Shown here: piece after piece, positions 8,501-14,644 of the stretch | Position numbering within the stretch: position 1 is the stretch's first letter | How the letters are laid out: every line of letters begins with the position of its first letter | Virus record (IMG/VR): IMGVR_UViG_3300005293_000200 | Location: 5,591 to 25,782 of that record | Source: a virus | Length of the DNA: 20,192 bases | Reading direction: 5' to 3' (one strand) | The notes under the pieces: generated by a model | The model's database searches: none | What the model saw: the letters and a program-made list of their open reading frames with translations, nothing else | What the model was told of the DNA's origin: nothing | Program-made: the position numbers and the translations under genes

Positions 8501-11163
8501 TCAGCCTGGGTGCCACGCAACGTCTCGACCTCACCCGCCATCTCGGCGTACTTGTCGCGGATCGAATCGAGCGACACGCCCCGACGCTCAAACTCCAGAA
8601 GCTCCATGTTGAGCAAGTTCTGCGCATGAGTGTTGGCGAAGATCTGATCCTCCAGGGCTCCCAAGCCTTGGATCGGAGTGTCGACCAGGCTTCCGATCTT
8701 GTCGTTGGCAGCATTGATGGCGTCACCGATCGAGTCGTACTGGGCCTCCAGGGTGGAGAGGCTTCGCTCCATGACGGCGATCTGATCATCGGCCTGCTTG
8801 AGTGCCTGCGTCCAGTTGTCGACCACCCGCTCCTGGGCGGCGATCTCGCGCTCCAGATCGGGCAGCGTCGACTCCAGGCGCATGATCTGTTGGACCAAGT
8901 TGTTCGCGGAGGCTCCGGCTTCCGGGGAGGCAGCAGTGGCCCTGTTGGCCTTGCCCTGTAGCTCTATCTCCCGGAACGACTGACCCTTCGAATCGGTGGC
9001 AGTGGAGAACGCCGTCAGGGCGTTGGCTGCCGAGCTAACCATGCTTGGGATCCGACGCAGCTTGCTGTACTCATCCAGGATGGTGGCAACACCGGCCTTC
9101 ACGTTGTCCACCAGGGACGGCGAGTGGCGAGCGAAGGGGTTCAGATAGCTGAGTGCTTCAATGATGCCTGTCATGACAGCACCGATAACACGCAGCACCG
9201 CCATCAGAGCTTGACCGATCGCCTTCGGCAGTTCCCAGAACGCCTTGGCGATCGACTGGATGATGTCCCAGATCCGATCCTCCAAGTCGGTCTTGAGAAT
9301 CAATACGATGCTGCCGACGATGGCAGCGATGACGGCGACGATGGCAGCGATGACGGCGGCGTTGGCGGCGATGAATGCAGCCAGAGGACCTAGCACGGCA
9401 GTGCCGATCGCAAGTCCTACCTCTCCAAGAACCTGAACCAGCGGCCATAGAGCCTTGGACATCAACCACCCAATGGAGACACCCAGGCCCTTGATGACCG
9501 ATCCGAACACACCGAGCAACTGCATGGTCGAGCCGAGCAACGACATCAACGGACCCAGAACAGCGATAGCCGCAAGGGCCGTCATGATCCACGTCTGCGT
9601 CTGCGGGCTCAACTCCGAGAAGGCCGTCGCAAGCTCAGAGATCAATCCGACGAGCGACATGATGGCCGGGATCATGGGGATGAAGGCACTTGTCAGAGTG
9701 TTCTTCATCACGTTCATCAGGATGTCGAACTTCTTCGGATTGGAATCAAGTACGGCCCCCAACTCTCGCTCGCGCTGCTTGAGCACATCGGAGTCGTTGG
9801 CAATGGCAGTCATCGCCGTGTGGTACTTGCCCAGGGGATCCAGGATGTCTCGCATAACGATGTCAAAGCGGGACACCTGCCACTTGGTGGCGACCGTGGA
9901 CGAGACGACCGTCTTCTGGGCATCGCTCAGATCGTTGAATTCTTCCGCCATCATCTGGATCTTCTCGATGGCGGTCGCACCCAGCCATGAGGGGTCGCTG
10001 ACGGTGACCCCCATCTCCGCCAGGATGTCCTGCGAAGCCTTGGTGGGCGCTTGCAGCGACGAGATAATCGAGCGGAGCGCTGTACCGGCCTGAGCCGCCG
10101 AGCCCGTCGCCGGTACGAGGGCCGCGGTCAGTGCGCCCAGTTCACCGATGGACAGGCCCGCCGTACGAGCCACACCGCCAGCACGCTCGTTCACTTCCAG
10201 CAAGTCCTGCATGGCAGCGCCGGACACGTTCTCGATCATGTTCAACTGCGCAAGGGCAAGCGTCAATTCGCTGACGTTCTCCCCGTTCTTCATCGTGGAG
10301 AAGCCCCACTGCTGCTGAACGGCGATCAACGCTTCAGTCGCCGCCGCCAATTCGATGTCGCCCAGGATGGCGGTCTCGATAGTCGCCCTGGTCCCCTCAG
10401 CAACGGCCACGCCAGCAGCGCCCACCGCAGCCCATGACGCTCCGACTCCGATGACTTCCGCCTGAGCGATACCGAACCGGCTGGACATCAGTTCGAAGCT
10501 CTTACCCAAGGCGTCCGTTTCCGCCTTGAGGACCTTGGTATCGTCGCCCACGTTGCCGTAGAGCTTCCTCAGCCCCGTCATGGCCTTCTCGTTGTCCATG
10601 GCGAACTTGAACAGGGCTCCCCCGGCCAGAGCGAGCGGCAGAGTGAAGTTGTAGGTCAACTGGCGACCCACCCAGTTGATGTTCTTACCGGCATTGACCA
10701 GGGATGAGGCTCCGAGGTTCTTGGCAAACCCCAGGGGAGACGCTCCGCCCAGCTTGGCCATCCTCTTCTCGTGCGCCTTCTGTTGCGCGAGAGCACGCGC
10801 GTTCGCAGCCTTCTGCTGCTGCACGATCTGATTCTGGTTCTGCTTGTGGGCCACCTGCTGGCGGTTCCACGCCTGCGTCAGAATCCGAGTCTGCTGGGCG
10901 GATGCAATCTTGGCTTGAGCGGTCTGTCGCTTCCACGCCTGGTTGAGAATCCGCGTCTGGGCGGCTGCCGCCTGCTTCGCTGCGGTCTGAGCCAGGCGAG
11001 CCTGCCGCTGAGCAATTGCGGGGCTGTACTTGGACGTCGGGTGAATGGTCGGGGTCTGACCGATCATCGACTGGACTTGCTTGATCTCCCGGCCGACAGC
11101 GCGCAGTTCGGCCTGCGCCTGTCGACCGGCCACGCGGACCGTGATGTTGAGATTGCTATCCAT
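5548..11163 (-). CDS. Tape measure protein with embedded M15-like peptidase domain
   Basis: A 1871-residue protein, the longest in the window, just after the frameshifted chaperone genes (TAG then ATG). This is the standard place for the tail length ruler. Residues 45-135 form a Gln/Ala-rich coiled coil with a 22-residue tandem repeat. Residues of about 150-470 match the TP901-type core of tape measures (WVGRQLTYNFTLPLALAGGA, ASWAAVGAAGVAVAEGTRAT). Hydrophobic segments follow at about 525-625, a long coiled coil at about 740-1060, and Trp-rich amphipathic repeats at about 1190-1450. Near the C-terminus, SWHALNRAMDF (His1731, Asp1738) and THVHASM (His1793, His1795) match the zinc-ligand pattern of M15/ARB_07466-type peptidoglycan peptidases. 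The domain probably cuts cell wall during DNA entry. At roughly 1.5 angstrom per residue, the tail could be up to about 280 nm long. Confidence 0.95.
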   Translation of the reverse strand: MDSNLNITVRVAGRQAQAELRAVGREIKQVQSMIGQTPTIHPTSKYSPAIAQRQARLAQTAAKQAAAAQTRILNQAWKRQTAQAKIASAQQTRILTQAWNRQQVAHKQNQNQIVQQQKAANARALAQQKAHEKRMAKLGGASPLGFAKNLGASSLVNAGKNINWVGRQLTYNFTLPLALAGGALFKFAMDNEKAMTGLRKLYGNVGDDTKVLKAETDALGKSFELMSSRFGIAQAEVIGVGASWAAVGAAGVAVAEGTRATIETAILGDIELAAATEALIAVQQQWGFSTMKNGENVSELTLALAQLNMIENVSGAAMQDLLEVNERAGGVARTAGLSIGELGALTAALVPATGSAAQAGTALRSIISSLQAPTKASQDILAEMGVTVSDPSWLGATAIEKIQMMAEEFNDLSDAQKTVVSSTVATKWQVSRFDIVMRDILDPLGKYHTAMTAIANDSDVLKQRERELGAVLDSNPKKFDILMNVMKNTLTSAFIPMIPAIMSLVGLISELATAFSELSPQTQTWIMTALAAIAVLGPLMSLLGSTMQLLGVFGSVIKGLGVSIGWLMSKALWPLVQVLGEVGLAIGTAVLGPLAAFIAANAAVIAAIVAVIAAIVGSIVLILKTDLEDRIWDIIQSIAKAFWELPKAIGQALMAVLRVIGAVMTGIIEALSYLNPFARHSPSLVDNVKAGVATILDEYSKLRRIPSMVSSAANALTAFSTATDSKGQSFREIELQGKANRATAASPEAGASANNLVQQIMRLESTLPDLEREIAAQERVVDNWTQALKQADDQIAVMERSLSTLEAQYDSIGDAINAANDKIGSLVDTPIQGLGALEDQIFANTHAQNLLNMELLEFERRGVSLDSIRDKYAEMAGEVETLRGTQAELRNAGAGSDILSWYDDQISAIGEQKKEMGAVEDQIEAIQGKLDALDLEQRFLELTKAINFDPLERQIDKIANRMVEMPFDEIVRQIREQQGIVDALAPQYEEIGNQVEREREAIDAAKQAREGIAAQLDIEEQKLDGLKSAYSAIKDLIQDMESAMTEFASAATEAEQAIKDMAGVSEELAGSGSLFEAGEGLDWADQGGTGQLGREGGLAEIEAFNKQMQDELEKALADMGNLDILGTIQGKIDELKNLDFIGPLKTALGNLWTWWNDTWEGIFKGLLRIFTENGAMIWQWTNDHVIQPIWQAIQAGWAQVTAVWDVLWQTLVVPVQNFGQTVYDTLFNWFSTAFGAVQLVATTAWGAIVLVFQESWATVSTILGWLWDRIDGYIIPIFELFSVSAQIAWKLITMAFQIGWGALQGIFMMMGEAVDLAVIGFDWLRSEASRAWQLLGAGIDWVWANVIEPVFNHIDAAVDNVVVPAFTWAWTEGERIFRSLGTALGWVFDNMIAPVFDRFMDIFQNVVAPAFNFLRDSVIKPVMQGIHFIIAHVWNLIASVIEGGVNLFIGAFNLLAGAVNAVAGFLSIDARVTPMDPLKLTRIDSSFPGWPAQASGGAAPKVNAYATGGILPTHAHGGVYNAPRAIVGEGSKIYPEFVIPTDPQYRGNALSLLQQAGTRLLATGGVVSQFETLSRAGQSWKPPTPPKEDNRSWLDKAIGAVVGAGKAVVRGALTALWNPLKNAAGFAADKIPMNFLREGAHGIIGTMDDWVRGRSGQWDDAAAQRDQMLEANIGGVGPTGSGATSNGIPITQGSGSWQAFVTLLKRMNIPYTNLGTYANRNTARTGNLSWHALNRAMDFGGTQANLLRVNHALYDAFKPYLHELIFTAPGARNVWNGKDHTFRADIAGDHRTHVHASMARGGRFQVPHIPGGVNIAMSEGRQGEQFQILPIDDGATGAGTTININGNLEFPNIKNGGDAKDFIENLRALAN
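9319..9360 (-). repeat. Two tandem copies of a 21-bp unit inside the tape measure gene
   Basis: Positions 9319-9339 and 9340-9360 differ at one base (GATGGCAGCGATGACGGCGA, then C or G, then C on the plus strand). They encode an Ala/Val/Ile-rich hydrophobic stretch of the tape measure protein (AAVIAAIVAVIAAIV, about residues 602-616). The copies keep frame, so each duplication adds seven residues to a membrane-like helix. This looks like a recent in-frame duplication. Confidence 0.75.
10895..10960 (-). repeat. 22-residue coding repeat in the tape measure N-terminus
   Basis: Protein residues 69-90 (starting QTRILNQAWKRQ) are followed directly by residues 91-112 (starting QTRILTQAWNRQ). At DNA level, TTCCACGCCTG and AGAATCCG recur 66 bases apart on the plus strand (from about 10865 and about 10931). 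The coordinates given are the first copy in protein order. The repeat sits in a Gln/Ala-rich coiled coil and probably arose by in-frame duplication. Confidence 0.7.
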
Positions 11164-12014
11164 CTATCGGCGTCGTCCTGCTCGTCGTCCACTACCAGCG
11201 GACCCCTGCTTCCGGGCCTGCTGTTGCTCCTTCTTCTTCTGTCTCGCCCTCTCGACCTTTCCCTCGATCTGAGCGATAACCAAGAAGTCATCCAGCATCT
11301 TCGGATGTTGATCGTAGAGCCCCCCGCCTATTGGCAGGTGTGTCCACTTCATCATCTTGCAGATTGTGTAGAGCCTCAGGGACTCGTGCAGCGCGCCCTC
11401 GATGGGCTTCTCGTTATAGAAGGCCTCCGTTTGGGCCTCTAGGATTCTTTTCCCTCTTCTTCCGCCCGCTTCTGCTCCAACTGCTCTTGCAGTTCACCGA
11501 TCTGATTCTCCAGATCCTCGATGGTCATCTCGTTGAGCAGCCACGGATTCTGCTTGCGGACAGCCTTGTCCACGATGTCGATGATCACCGGGTTGGCCTT
11601 CTCCAGCCACTCGTAGATCTTCGGCTCCTTGCACGGGACCGGGGTCATCTCTCCGGTCTTGGGATTCCTGCTCACCAGATTCCAGCCGACGATGGCGTTG
11701 GTCAGCAGGATGCGCCGCTCGTCGCCGTTCGCCAACTGCATGATGGCGTCACCGGTCTGCTTGGCGATCTTGACCTCACGGTTCACCTTGTTGAGATACT
11801 GACGGCGGGCACCTTCGTTGAGGGCCTGGATCGTCACATAGCTCTTGCCGTCAGGCAGAGCCACGTTCTCCGTCTCTTCGAAACCGAAGTAGTCAGCCTG
11901 CACCGACTCTTCAGTCGCGAGCCCTGCGTCGTCCATGGCCTGAGCATTGCGAGCGAGACGCTCCGCCTCGGCCGCTTCGGTGTCGATGGTGTCGATGGTG
12001 TCTGTTTCACTCAT
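11164..12014 (-). CDS. Tail assembly chaperone, frameshifted long form (gpGT-like)
   Basis: The long product is read by a -1 ribosomal frameshift. Translation starts at ATG 12014 and runs 189 codons in the first frame to the slippery heptamer at 11454-11448. It then continues one base back from 11448 (R I L E A Q T E) for 94 more codons to TAG 11166, about 283 residues in all. The extension has a short conserved-looking part (CKMMKWTHLPIGG, DQHPKMLDDFLVIAQIEGKV) and ends in a strongly basic Lys/Gln/Arg tail (RARQKKKEQQQARKQ, then RRAGRRR). In lambda, the equivalent gpGT binds the tape measure and recruits tail tube subunits. The extension has no start codon of its own with a ribosome binding site, which supports expression only by frameshifting. 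The tape measure start follows the TAG directly. Confidence 0.9.
11421..11454 (-). promoter_or_regulatory. Programmed -1 frameshift signal: slippery heptamer plus hairpin
   Basis: On the minus strand, G GGA AAA occupies 11454-11448 in the correct phase (GAG GGA AAA GAA TCC TAG). It matches the X XXY YYZ rule and differs from the lambda G GGA AAG signal only in the last base. Nine bases after it, AGGCC (11438-11434) can pair with GGCCT (11425-11421) around an eight-base loop, with one flanking G-U pair. The stop of the short form lies between the heptamer and the hairpin. The -1 frame stays open for 94 codons to the next gene. Confidence 0.92.
11439..12014 (-). CDS. Tail assembly chaperone, short form (gpG-like)
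   Basis: A 191-residue acidic protein that ends at TAG 11441 just after the slippery site. The N-terminus is Asp/Thr/Glu-rich. The middle (ADYFGFEETENVALPDGKSYVTIQ, then GARRQYLNKVNREVKI) looks like the core fold of siphophage chaperones that act with the tape measure during tail assembly. The C-terminus is a Glu/Gln coiled coil (ENQIGELQEQLEQKRAEEE). A strong Shine-Dalgarno sequence (AGGAGG) lies five to ten bases before ATG 12014, partly inside a small hairpin. The role is inferred from position between tail tube and tape measure and from the frameshift; it is not part of the finished virion in known relatives. Confidence 0.9.
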   Translation of the reverse strand: MSETDTIDTIDTEAAEAERLARNAQAMDDAGLATEESVQADYFGFEETENVALPDGKSYVTIQALNEGARRQYLNKVNREVKIAKQTGDAIMQLANGDERRILLTNAIVGWNLVSRNPKTGEMTPVPCKEPKIYEWLEKANPVIIDIVDKAVRKQNPWLLNEMTIEDLENQIGELQEQLEQKRAEEEGKES

Positions 12015-12018
12015 GGTC

Positions 12019-12033
12019 GTTCCTCCTGGGAAC
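12019..12033 (-). promoter_or_regulatory. Small hairpin over the chaperone ribosome binding site
   Basis: GTTCC and GGAAC, five bases each, flank a five-base loop immediately before the chaperone start on the minus strand. The Shine-Dalgarno AGGAGG lies half in the loop and half in the stem. It might lower or tune initiation. The stem is short and could be chance. Confidence 0.35.
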
Positions 12034-12071
12034 TTGGGGTGGTTGTGTTGGGGGCGAGCCTAGCAGGTCGG

Positions 12072-12149
12072 TCAGACCCTCTTGGCAAAGTAGATGATCG
12101 CCAGGATCACGAGGATCAGGACGAGGATTCCGAGCAGTCCGTAGCCCAT
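12072..12149 (-). CDS. 25-residue single-span membrane peptide
   Basis: A very short gene whose ATG overlaps the HNH gene stop (TGATG). It has a clear ribosome binding site, GGAAGGAA, eight to sixteen bases upstream. The peptide begins MGYGLLGILVLI, continues as an unbroken run of Leu/Ile/Val/Ala, and ends YFAKRV; the positive end suggests that the C-terminus faces the cytoplasm. It has the form of a minimal one-helix membrane protein. It is followed by a 57-base gap before the chaperone gene. A longer in-frame reading from 12275 would run antisense-like through the HNH gene and lacks a comparable ribosome binding site. Function is unknown: it could act on the host membrane, in lysis control or in exclusion, or be carried along with the HNH gene. 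Confidence 0.65.
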   Translation of the reverse strand: MGYGLLGILVLILVILAIIYFAKRV

Positions 12150-12571
12150 CAGGCGATGTTCCTTCCGATTCGATTGGGTGAGCCTACCGGACGCCCCATG
12201 CGACGCCGTGGTGCAAGAATCTTCACGGGCTGAGTCTCCAGGTGGACGATCCAGTTGCAGTTCCAGCAGAGGCAACGGTAGTCGGTTGAGCCGTCGACAA
12301 TCTCGTTGCGAAGGCGACGGTAGTACCCGATGGCTCCACCGCTCTGGTTCTTGCGTTCCTGCGAGCCACCGCCACTGATGTGGTCAATGGTGAGGGCTCG
12401 CTCGTCATCGAACCCGCACCGCGAGCACTCGTGCCCCAGCACATCGTAGATGTCCTTCTTGTACTCGATCATCTTGCGAGCGTTGTACTCGCGCTGTCTC
12501 CGGGCGTTGCCCTCCAGCCGACGAGCACGCTCTTCCGGGGAGCAGCGGGGATCGTTGGCGTAGACGGTCAC
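12149..12571 (-). CDS. HNH endonuclease, freestanding
   Basis: A 140-residue protein with GTG start three bases after the tail tube stop. The zinc-finger HNH core is plain: Cys49-x2-Cys52 (CSRCGF), ALTIDHISGGG with Asp63-His64, then RCLCWNCNWIVH with Cys102, Cys105, Asn106 and His110. The N-terminus is a basic helix (ERARRLEGNARRQREYNARK) and the C-terminus is Arg-rich, both suited to DNA contact. Such genes in phage late regions are usually homing endonucleases that spread between related phages, though some HNH proteins act in DNA packaging. The position between tail tube and chaperone genes, away from the terminase, favours the homing type. No strong Shine-Dalgarno precedes the GTG, so expression may be low or coupled to the tail tube gene. 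Confidence 0.88.
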   Translation of the reverse strand: MTVYANDPRCSPEERARRLEGNARRQREYNARKMIEYKKDIYDVLGHECSRCGFDDERALTIDHISGGGSQERKNQSGGAIGYYRRLRNEIVDGSTDYRCLCWNCNWIVHLETQPVKILAPRRRMGRPVGSPNRIGRNIA

Positions 12572-12574
12572 GGT

Positions 12575-13594
12575 TCAAGCGATCGTCGCGTAGGAGTTCT
12601 TGACGGTGGCCGTCAGGATCGGGCTTGCGAGGTTCGGACGCACGGCCCGGATCTCGATGTCATGCTCCAGCACGTCGTCACCGGACGGGTCCAGCGAGAA
12701 CGGAGCGATGATCGCCATCGGAATGGTGATCAGGGTGCTGTACTTGACACCAGCGGTCGCGCCGGGGATGTCTTCGTACGTGGTGATTGCAATCTCCACG
12801 TCGTCCTTGTAGGACTGCCCGAGCGGGGCCACGGCTGCGGGGCCACCCCACATTGCCGTACGCCAGAGGGCGGAGTCGTTCGGGCGAATGGTCACACCCA
12901 TGGTGATCTCACGGCGCTTCTCCACAGCATCACCCAACGAAGCGGAGCACAGACGGTAATCGTCGTCTTCCAAGTTGTTGTTGATGTCGAGCGAGAAGGA
13001 CTTGGCCGGGAGATCCACGCCGCCCCAGCGGACGCAGATGTTGGAGCCGACGATCAGCGGGCTGGAGTCACGACGCTGCACACCCAGGGCGGTCGGAGTG
13101 ACAAGCTCCTGCTTCAGAGCGATGATGCCTGCGGTCGCCATCAGGTATCCGTTGGCGTCGGCCTCCATGTGGAACGTGTTGACCTTGGCGTCGGTGTACT
13201 TGAACGACTCGTAGCCGTTGCCGATCTTCTCTTCTACCGACAGCCAGGGGATGGTGTCGGCGGGAGTGATCGCGTGCGAGTAGCCAGTCGTCGCCGTGCC
13301 GGTGGTGGTGTTCGCACCGAGCGCCGCACGCAGGAAGGTCGAAAGCGACTCCATGCGGGCATACATGTCGATCTCACCGGAGTACGAGATCGGACCAAGC
13401 TGCGCGTCGGGAATGTCCCGAGCACCGCCGATCTCAGGGTCCGGCACCAGAAGCTCACGGTTGCCACCGAGAGCGCCGGAGCGGAAGAAGATGAAGACAC
13501 CCTGGTTCGGTGCAACAGCGCCGGGGGACGCGAACACGCCCTTGGTCGTCTGCGTCTTGACACCGAAGTGGCCTGCCTGTGCGACGTATCCCAT
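12575..13594 (-). CDS. Major tail protein (tail tube)
   Basis: A 339-residue protein with ATG 13594 and a good ribosome binding site (AAGGAG, 13604-13609). The N-terminus, MGYVAQAGHFGVKTQTTKG, followed by VFASPGAVAPNQGVFI, fits tail tube proteins of actinophages (tail tube 2 type, from memory). The pattern SGEIDMYARMESLSTFLRAALG, then TTGYSHAITPADTIPWLSVEE, then a C-terminal beta region also fits. Its place just before the chaperone pair is the classical one. It polymerises as rings around the tape measure to form the tail. The C-terminus (TATVKNSYATIA) has no added immunoglobulin-like domain. It should be among the most abundant virion proteins. Confidence 0.88.
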   Translation of the reverse strand: MGYVAQAGHFGVKTQTTKGVFASPGAVAPNQGVFIFFRSGALGGNRELLVPDPEIGGARDIPDAQLGPISYSGEIDMYARMESLSTFLRAALGANTTTGTATTGYSHAITPADTIPWLSVEEKIGNGYESFKYTDAKVNTFHMEADANGYLMATAGIIALKQELVTPTALGVQRRDSSPLIVGSNICVRWGGVDLPAKSFSLDINNNLEDDDYRLCSASLGDAVEKRREITMGVTIRPNDSALWRTAMWGGPAAVAPLGQSYKDDVEIAITTYEDIPGATAGVKYSTLITIPMAIIAPFSLDPSGDDVLEHDIEIRAVRPNLASPILTATVKNSYATIA

Positions 13595-13611
13595 CGGTCA
13601 GTTCTCCTTGA

Positions 13612-14160
13612 TCAGCGCCGCGGCTTGCGGCTGGTCATTGTGGCATTCTCATCCACATCGGGCGGCGGCGGGTCGGCCTCACGAGTGCCGACATCGAGCG
13701 GGTCGGCGTCCGGAGCGTCGACGGGAACAGCGTCGACCACTTCGTCCGGCTGCACCGGAGCAACTTCTCCCTGGGAAGTGAGTTGCACCATGGCATCCTC
13801 ATCCACGTTGACCGGCGTGCGAACGAGATTGCCGTAGGCATCCACCGTCTCGGTGAAGGGCACACCCTCCGCCAGCGGATCCTGATCGGCCCGGAGCGGC
13901 TCGCCGGACACGTTCACTGCACCCTCTCGCGGAGTGGCCGGTACGACCGCCTCATCCGGGTGCATACCGGGACGCTGCAAGCTGCGAACCTCCGCAAGCT
14001 GAGCCTCCAGGTGGCGCTCTTCCTCTGACAGAGCGGCGAGCTTGGCGTCACTGGCAGCATCTGCTGTGGCGACGGCTCGATCGTCCTGTTCTGCCCGGAT
14101 CTGAGCGCGGAGAGCATTCACTCGCTCACGGGCTTCGCTGATGTCCTGTTGGTCGGCCAT
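13612..14160 (-). CDS. Acidic coiled-coil protein of unknown function
   Basis: I do not recognise this 182-residue protein. It starts with ATG 14160 behind a good ribosome binding site (TAGGAG). The first 75 residues are a charged Ala/Glu/Arg coiled coil (ARERVNALRAQIRAEQDD, then EEERHLEAQLAEVRSLQR). The rest is Pro/Val/Asp-rich and probably disordered, with short repeats of the type VNVDE or DVDEN (for example RTPVNVDEDAM and PPDVDENATM). The C-terminus turns basic (SRKPRR). It lies between the probable tail terminator and the tail tube genes, so a role in tail assembly or as a chaperone for tube subunits is possible but unproven. It is strongly acidic, like the unknown protein that follows the capsid gene. 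Confidence 0.8.
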   Translation of the reverse strand: MADQQDISEARERVNALRAQIRAEQDDRAVATADAASDAKLAALSEEERHLEAQLAEVRSLQRPGMHPDEAVVPATPREGAVNVSGEPLRADQDPLAEGVPFTETVDAYGNLVRTPVNVDEDAMVQLTSQGEVAPVQPDEVVDAVPVDAPDADPLDVGTREADPPPPDVDENATMTSRKPRR

Positions 14161-14170
14161 GTGCTAGCTC

Positions 14171-14644
14171 CTACAACTTGGTGGTTTCGGTGTCGATTTG
14201 GATGTCGGTCTCGCACAGGAAGTACATAGCGAAGTTCCTGCGACCCTGCAAGAGTGACTGGCGCGTCACAATCAAGCGCTTGAATCGCTCACGGGAACCA
14301 AGATAGTCTTCCTGCATCGCGCCTAAAGCTACACTGAGCGTGGCGTCGCGGTACAGTATTGCCCGGATCTTGCGTTGATCGTTGGTCATCTGCGTATACG
14401 CAGCCTGGATGTCACCATGGATGACGAGGTTCTGGAGTTTGATCTGGTAGTGGTTGATCGCTGGCTCCCGGTTGCCGATCAACGTCGTCTCCGGGTCGGG
14501 CGTCCAGGTTTGCGGGAACACGGAGAGGTACTTGTCAAGAGATGTCGGATCGAGTGGCTCGGTCTGCACCTTGTAGCCATCCAGTTCCGTGAAATGGAAC
14601 TCCAGGGTGTCCCGGATCTCATCAACGAACTGGAGCGGGAACAT
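14171..14644 (-). CDS. Probable tail terminator protein
   Basis: A 157-residue protein whose ATG overlaps the stop of the preceding connector gene (TGATG). It has the size, position and look of tail terminators (lambda gpU type): a short helix with QFVDEIRDTLEFHF, a beta strand with GYKVQTEPLDP, LIGNREPAINHYQIKLQNLV in the middle, and CETDIQIDTET at the end. In known phages the terminator caps the tail tube and mates with the head connector. Alternative: another connector or a minor tail protein. Identification relies mainly on gene order and on the alpha/beta pattern. Confidence 0.65.
   Translation of the reverse strand: MFPLQFVDEIRDTLEFHFTELDGYKVQTEPLDPTSLDKYLSVFPQTWTPDPETTLIGNREPAINHYQIKLQNLVIHGDIQAAYTQMTNDQRKIRAILYRDATLSVALGAMQEDYLGSRERFKRLIVTRQSLLQGRRNFAMYFLCETDIQIDTETTKL

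Noticed and set aside
5740-8961. Very long open frame (over 1000 codons) on the plus strand
   Set aside because: It lies entirely antisense to the tape measure gene, has no ribosome binding site support or recognisable domain, and is explained by GC-rich codon bias of the real gene.
11164-11355. Independent 63-residue protein beginning MMKWTH
   Set aside because: No ribosome binding site; the same frame is open upstream to the slippery heptamer, so it is the C-terminus of the frameshifted chaperone.
12072-12275. 67-residue reading with a start inside the HNH gene
   Set aside because: The first 42 residues overlap the HNH coding sequence in another frame and are unlike a protein domain; the ATG at 12149 has the ribosome binding site and begins the hydrophobic peptide.
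12380-13837. 485-codon open frame on the plus strand
   Set aside because: Antisense to the HNH, tail tube and acidic protein genes, crossing several real gene boundaries; low-complexity Arg/Gly/Val product typical of a shadow frame.
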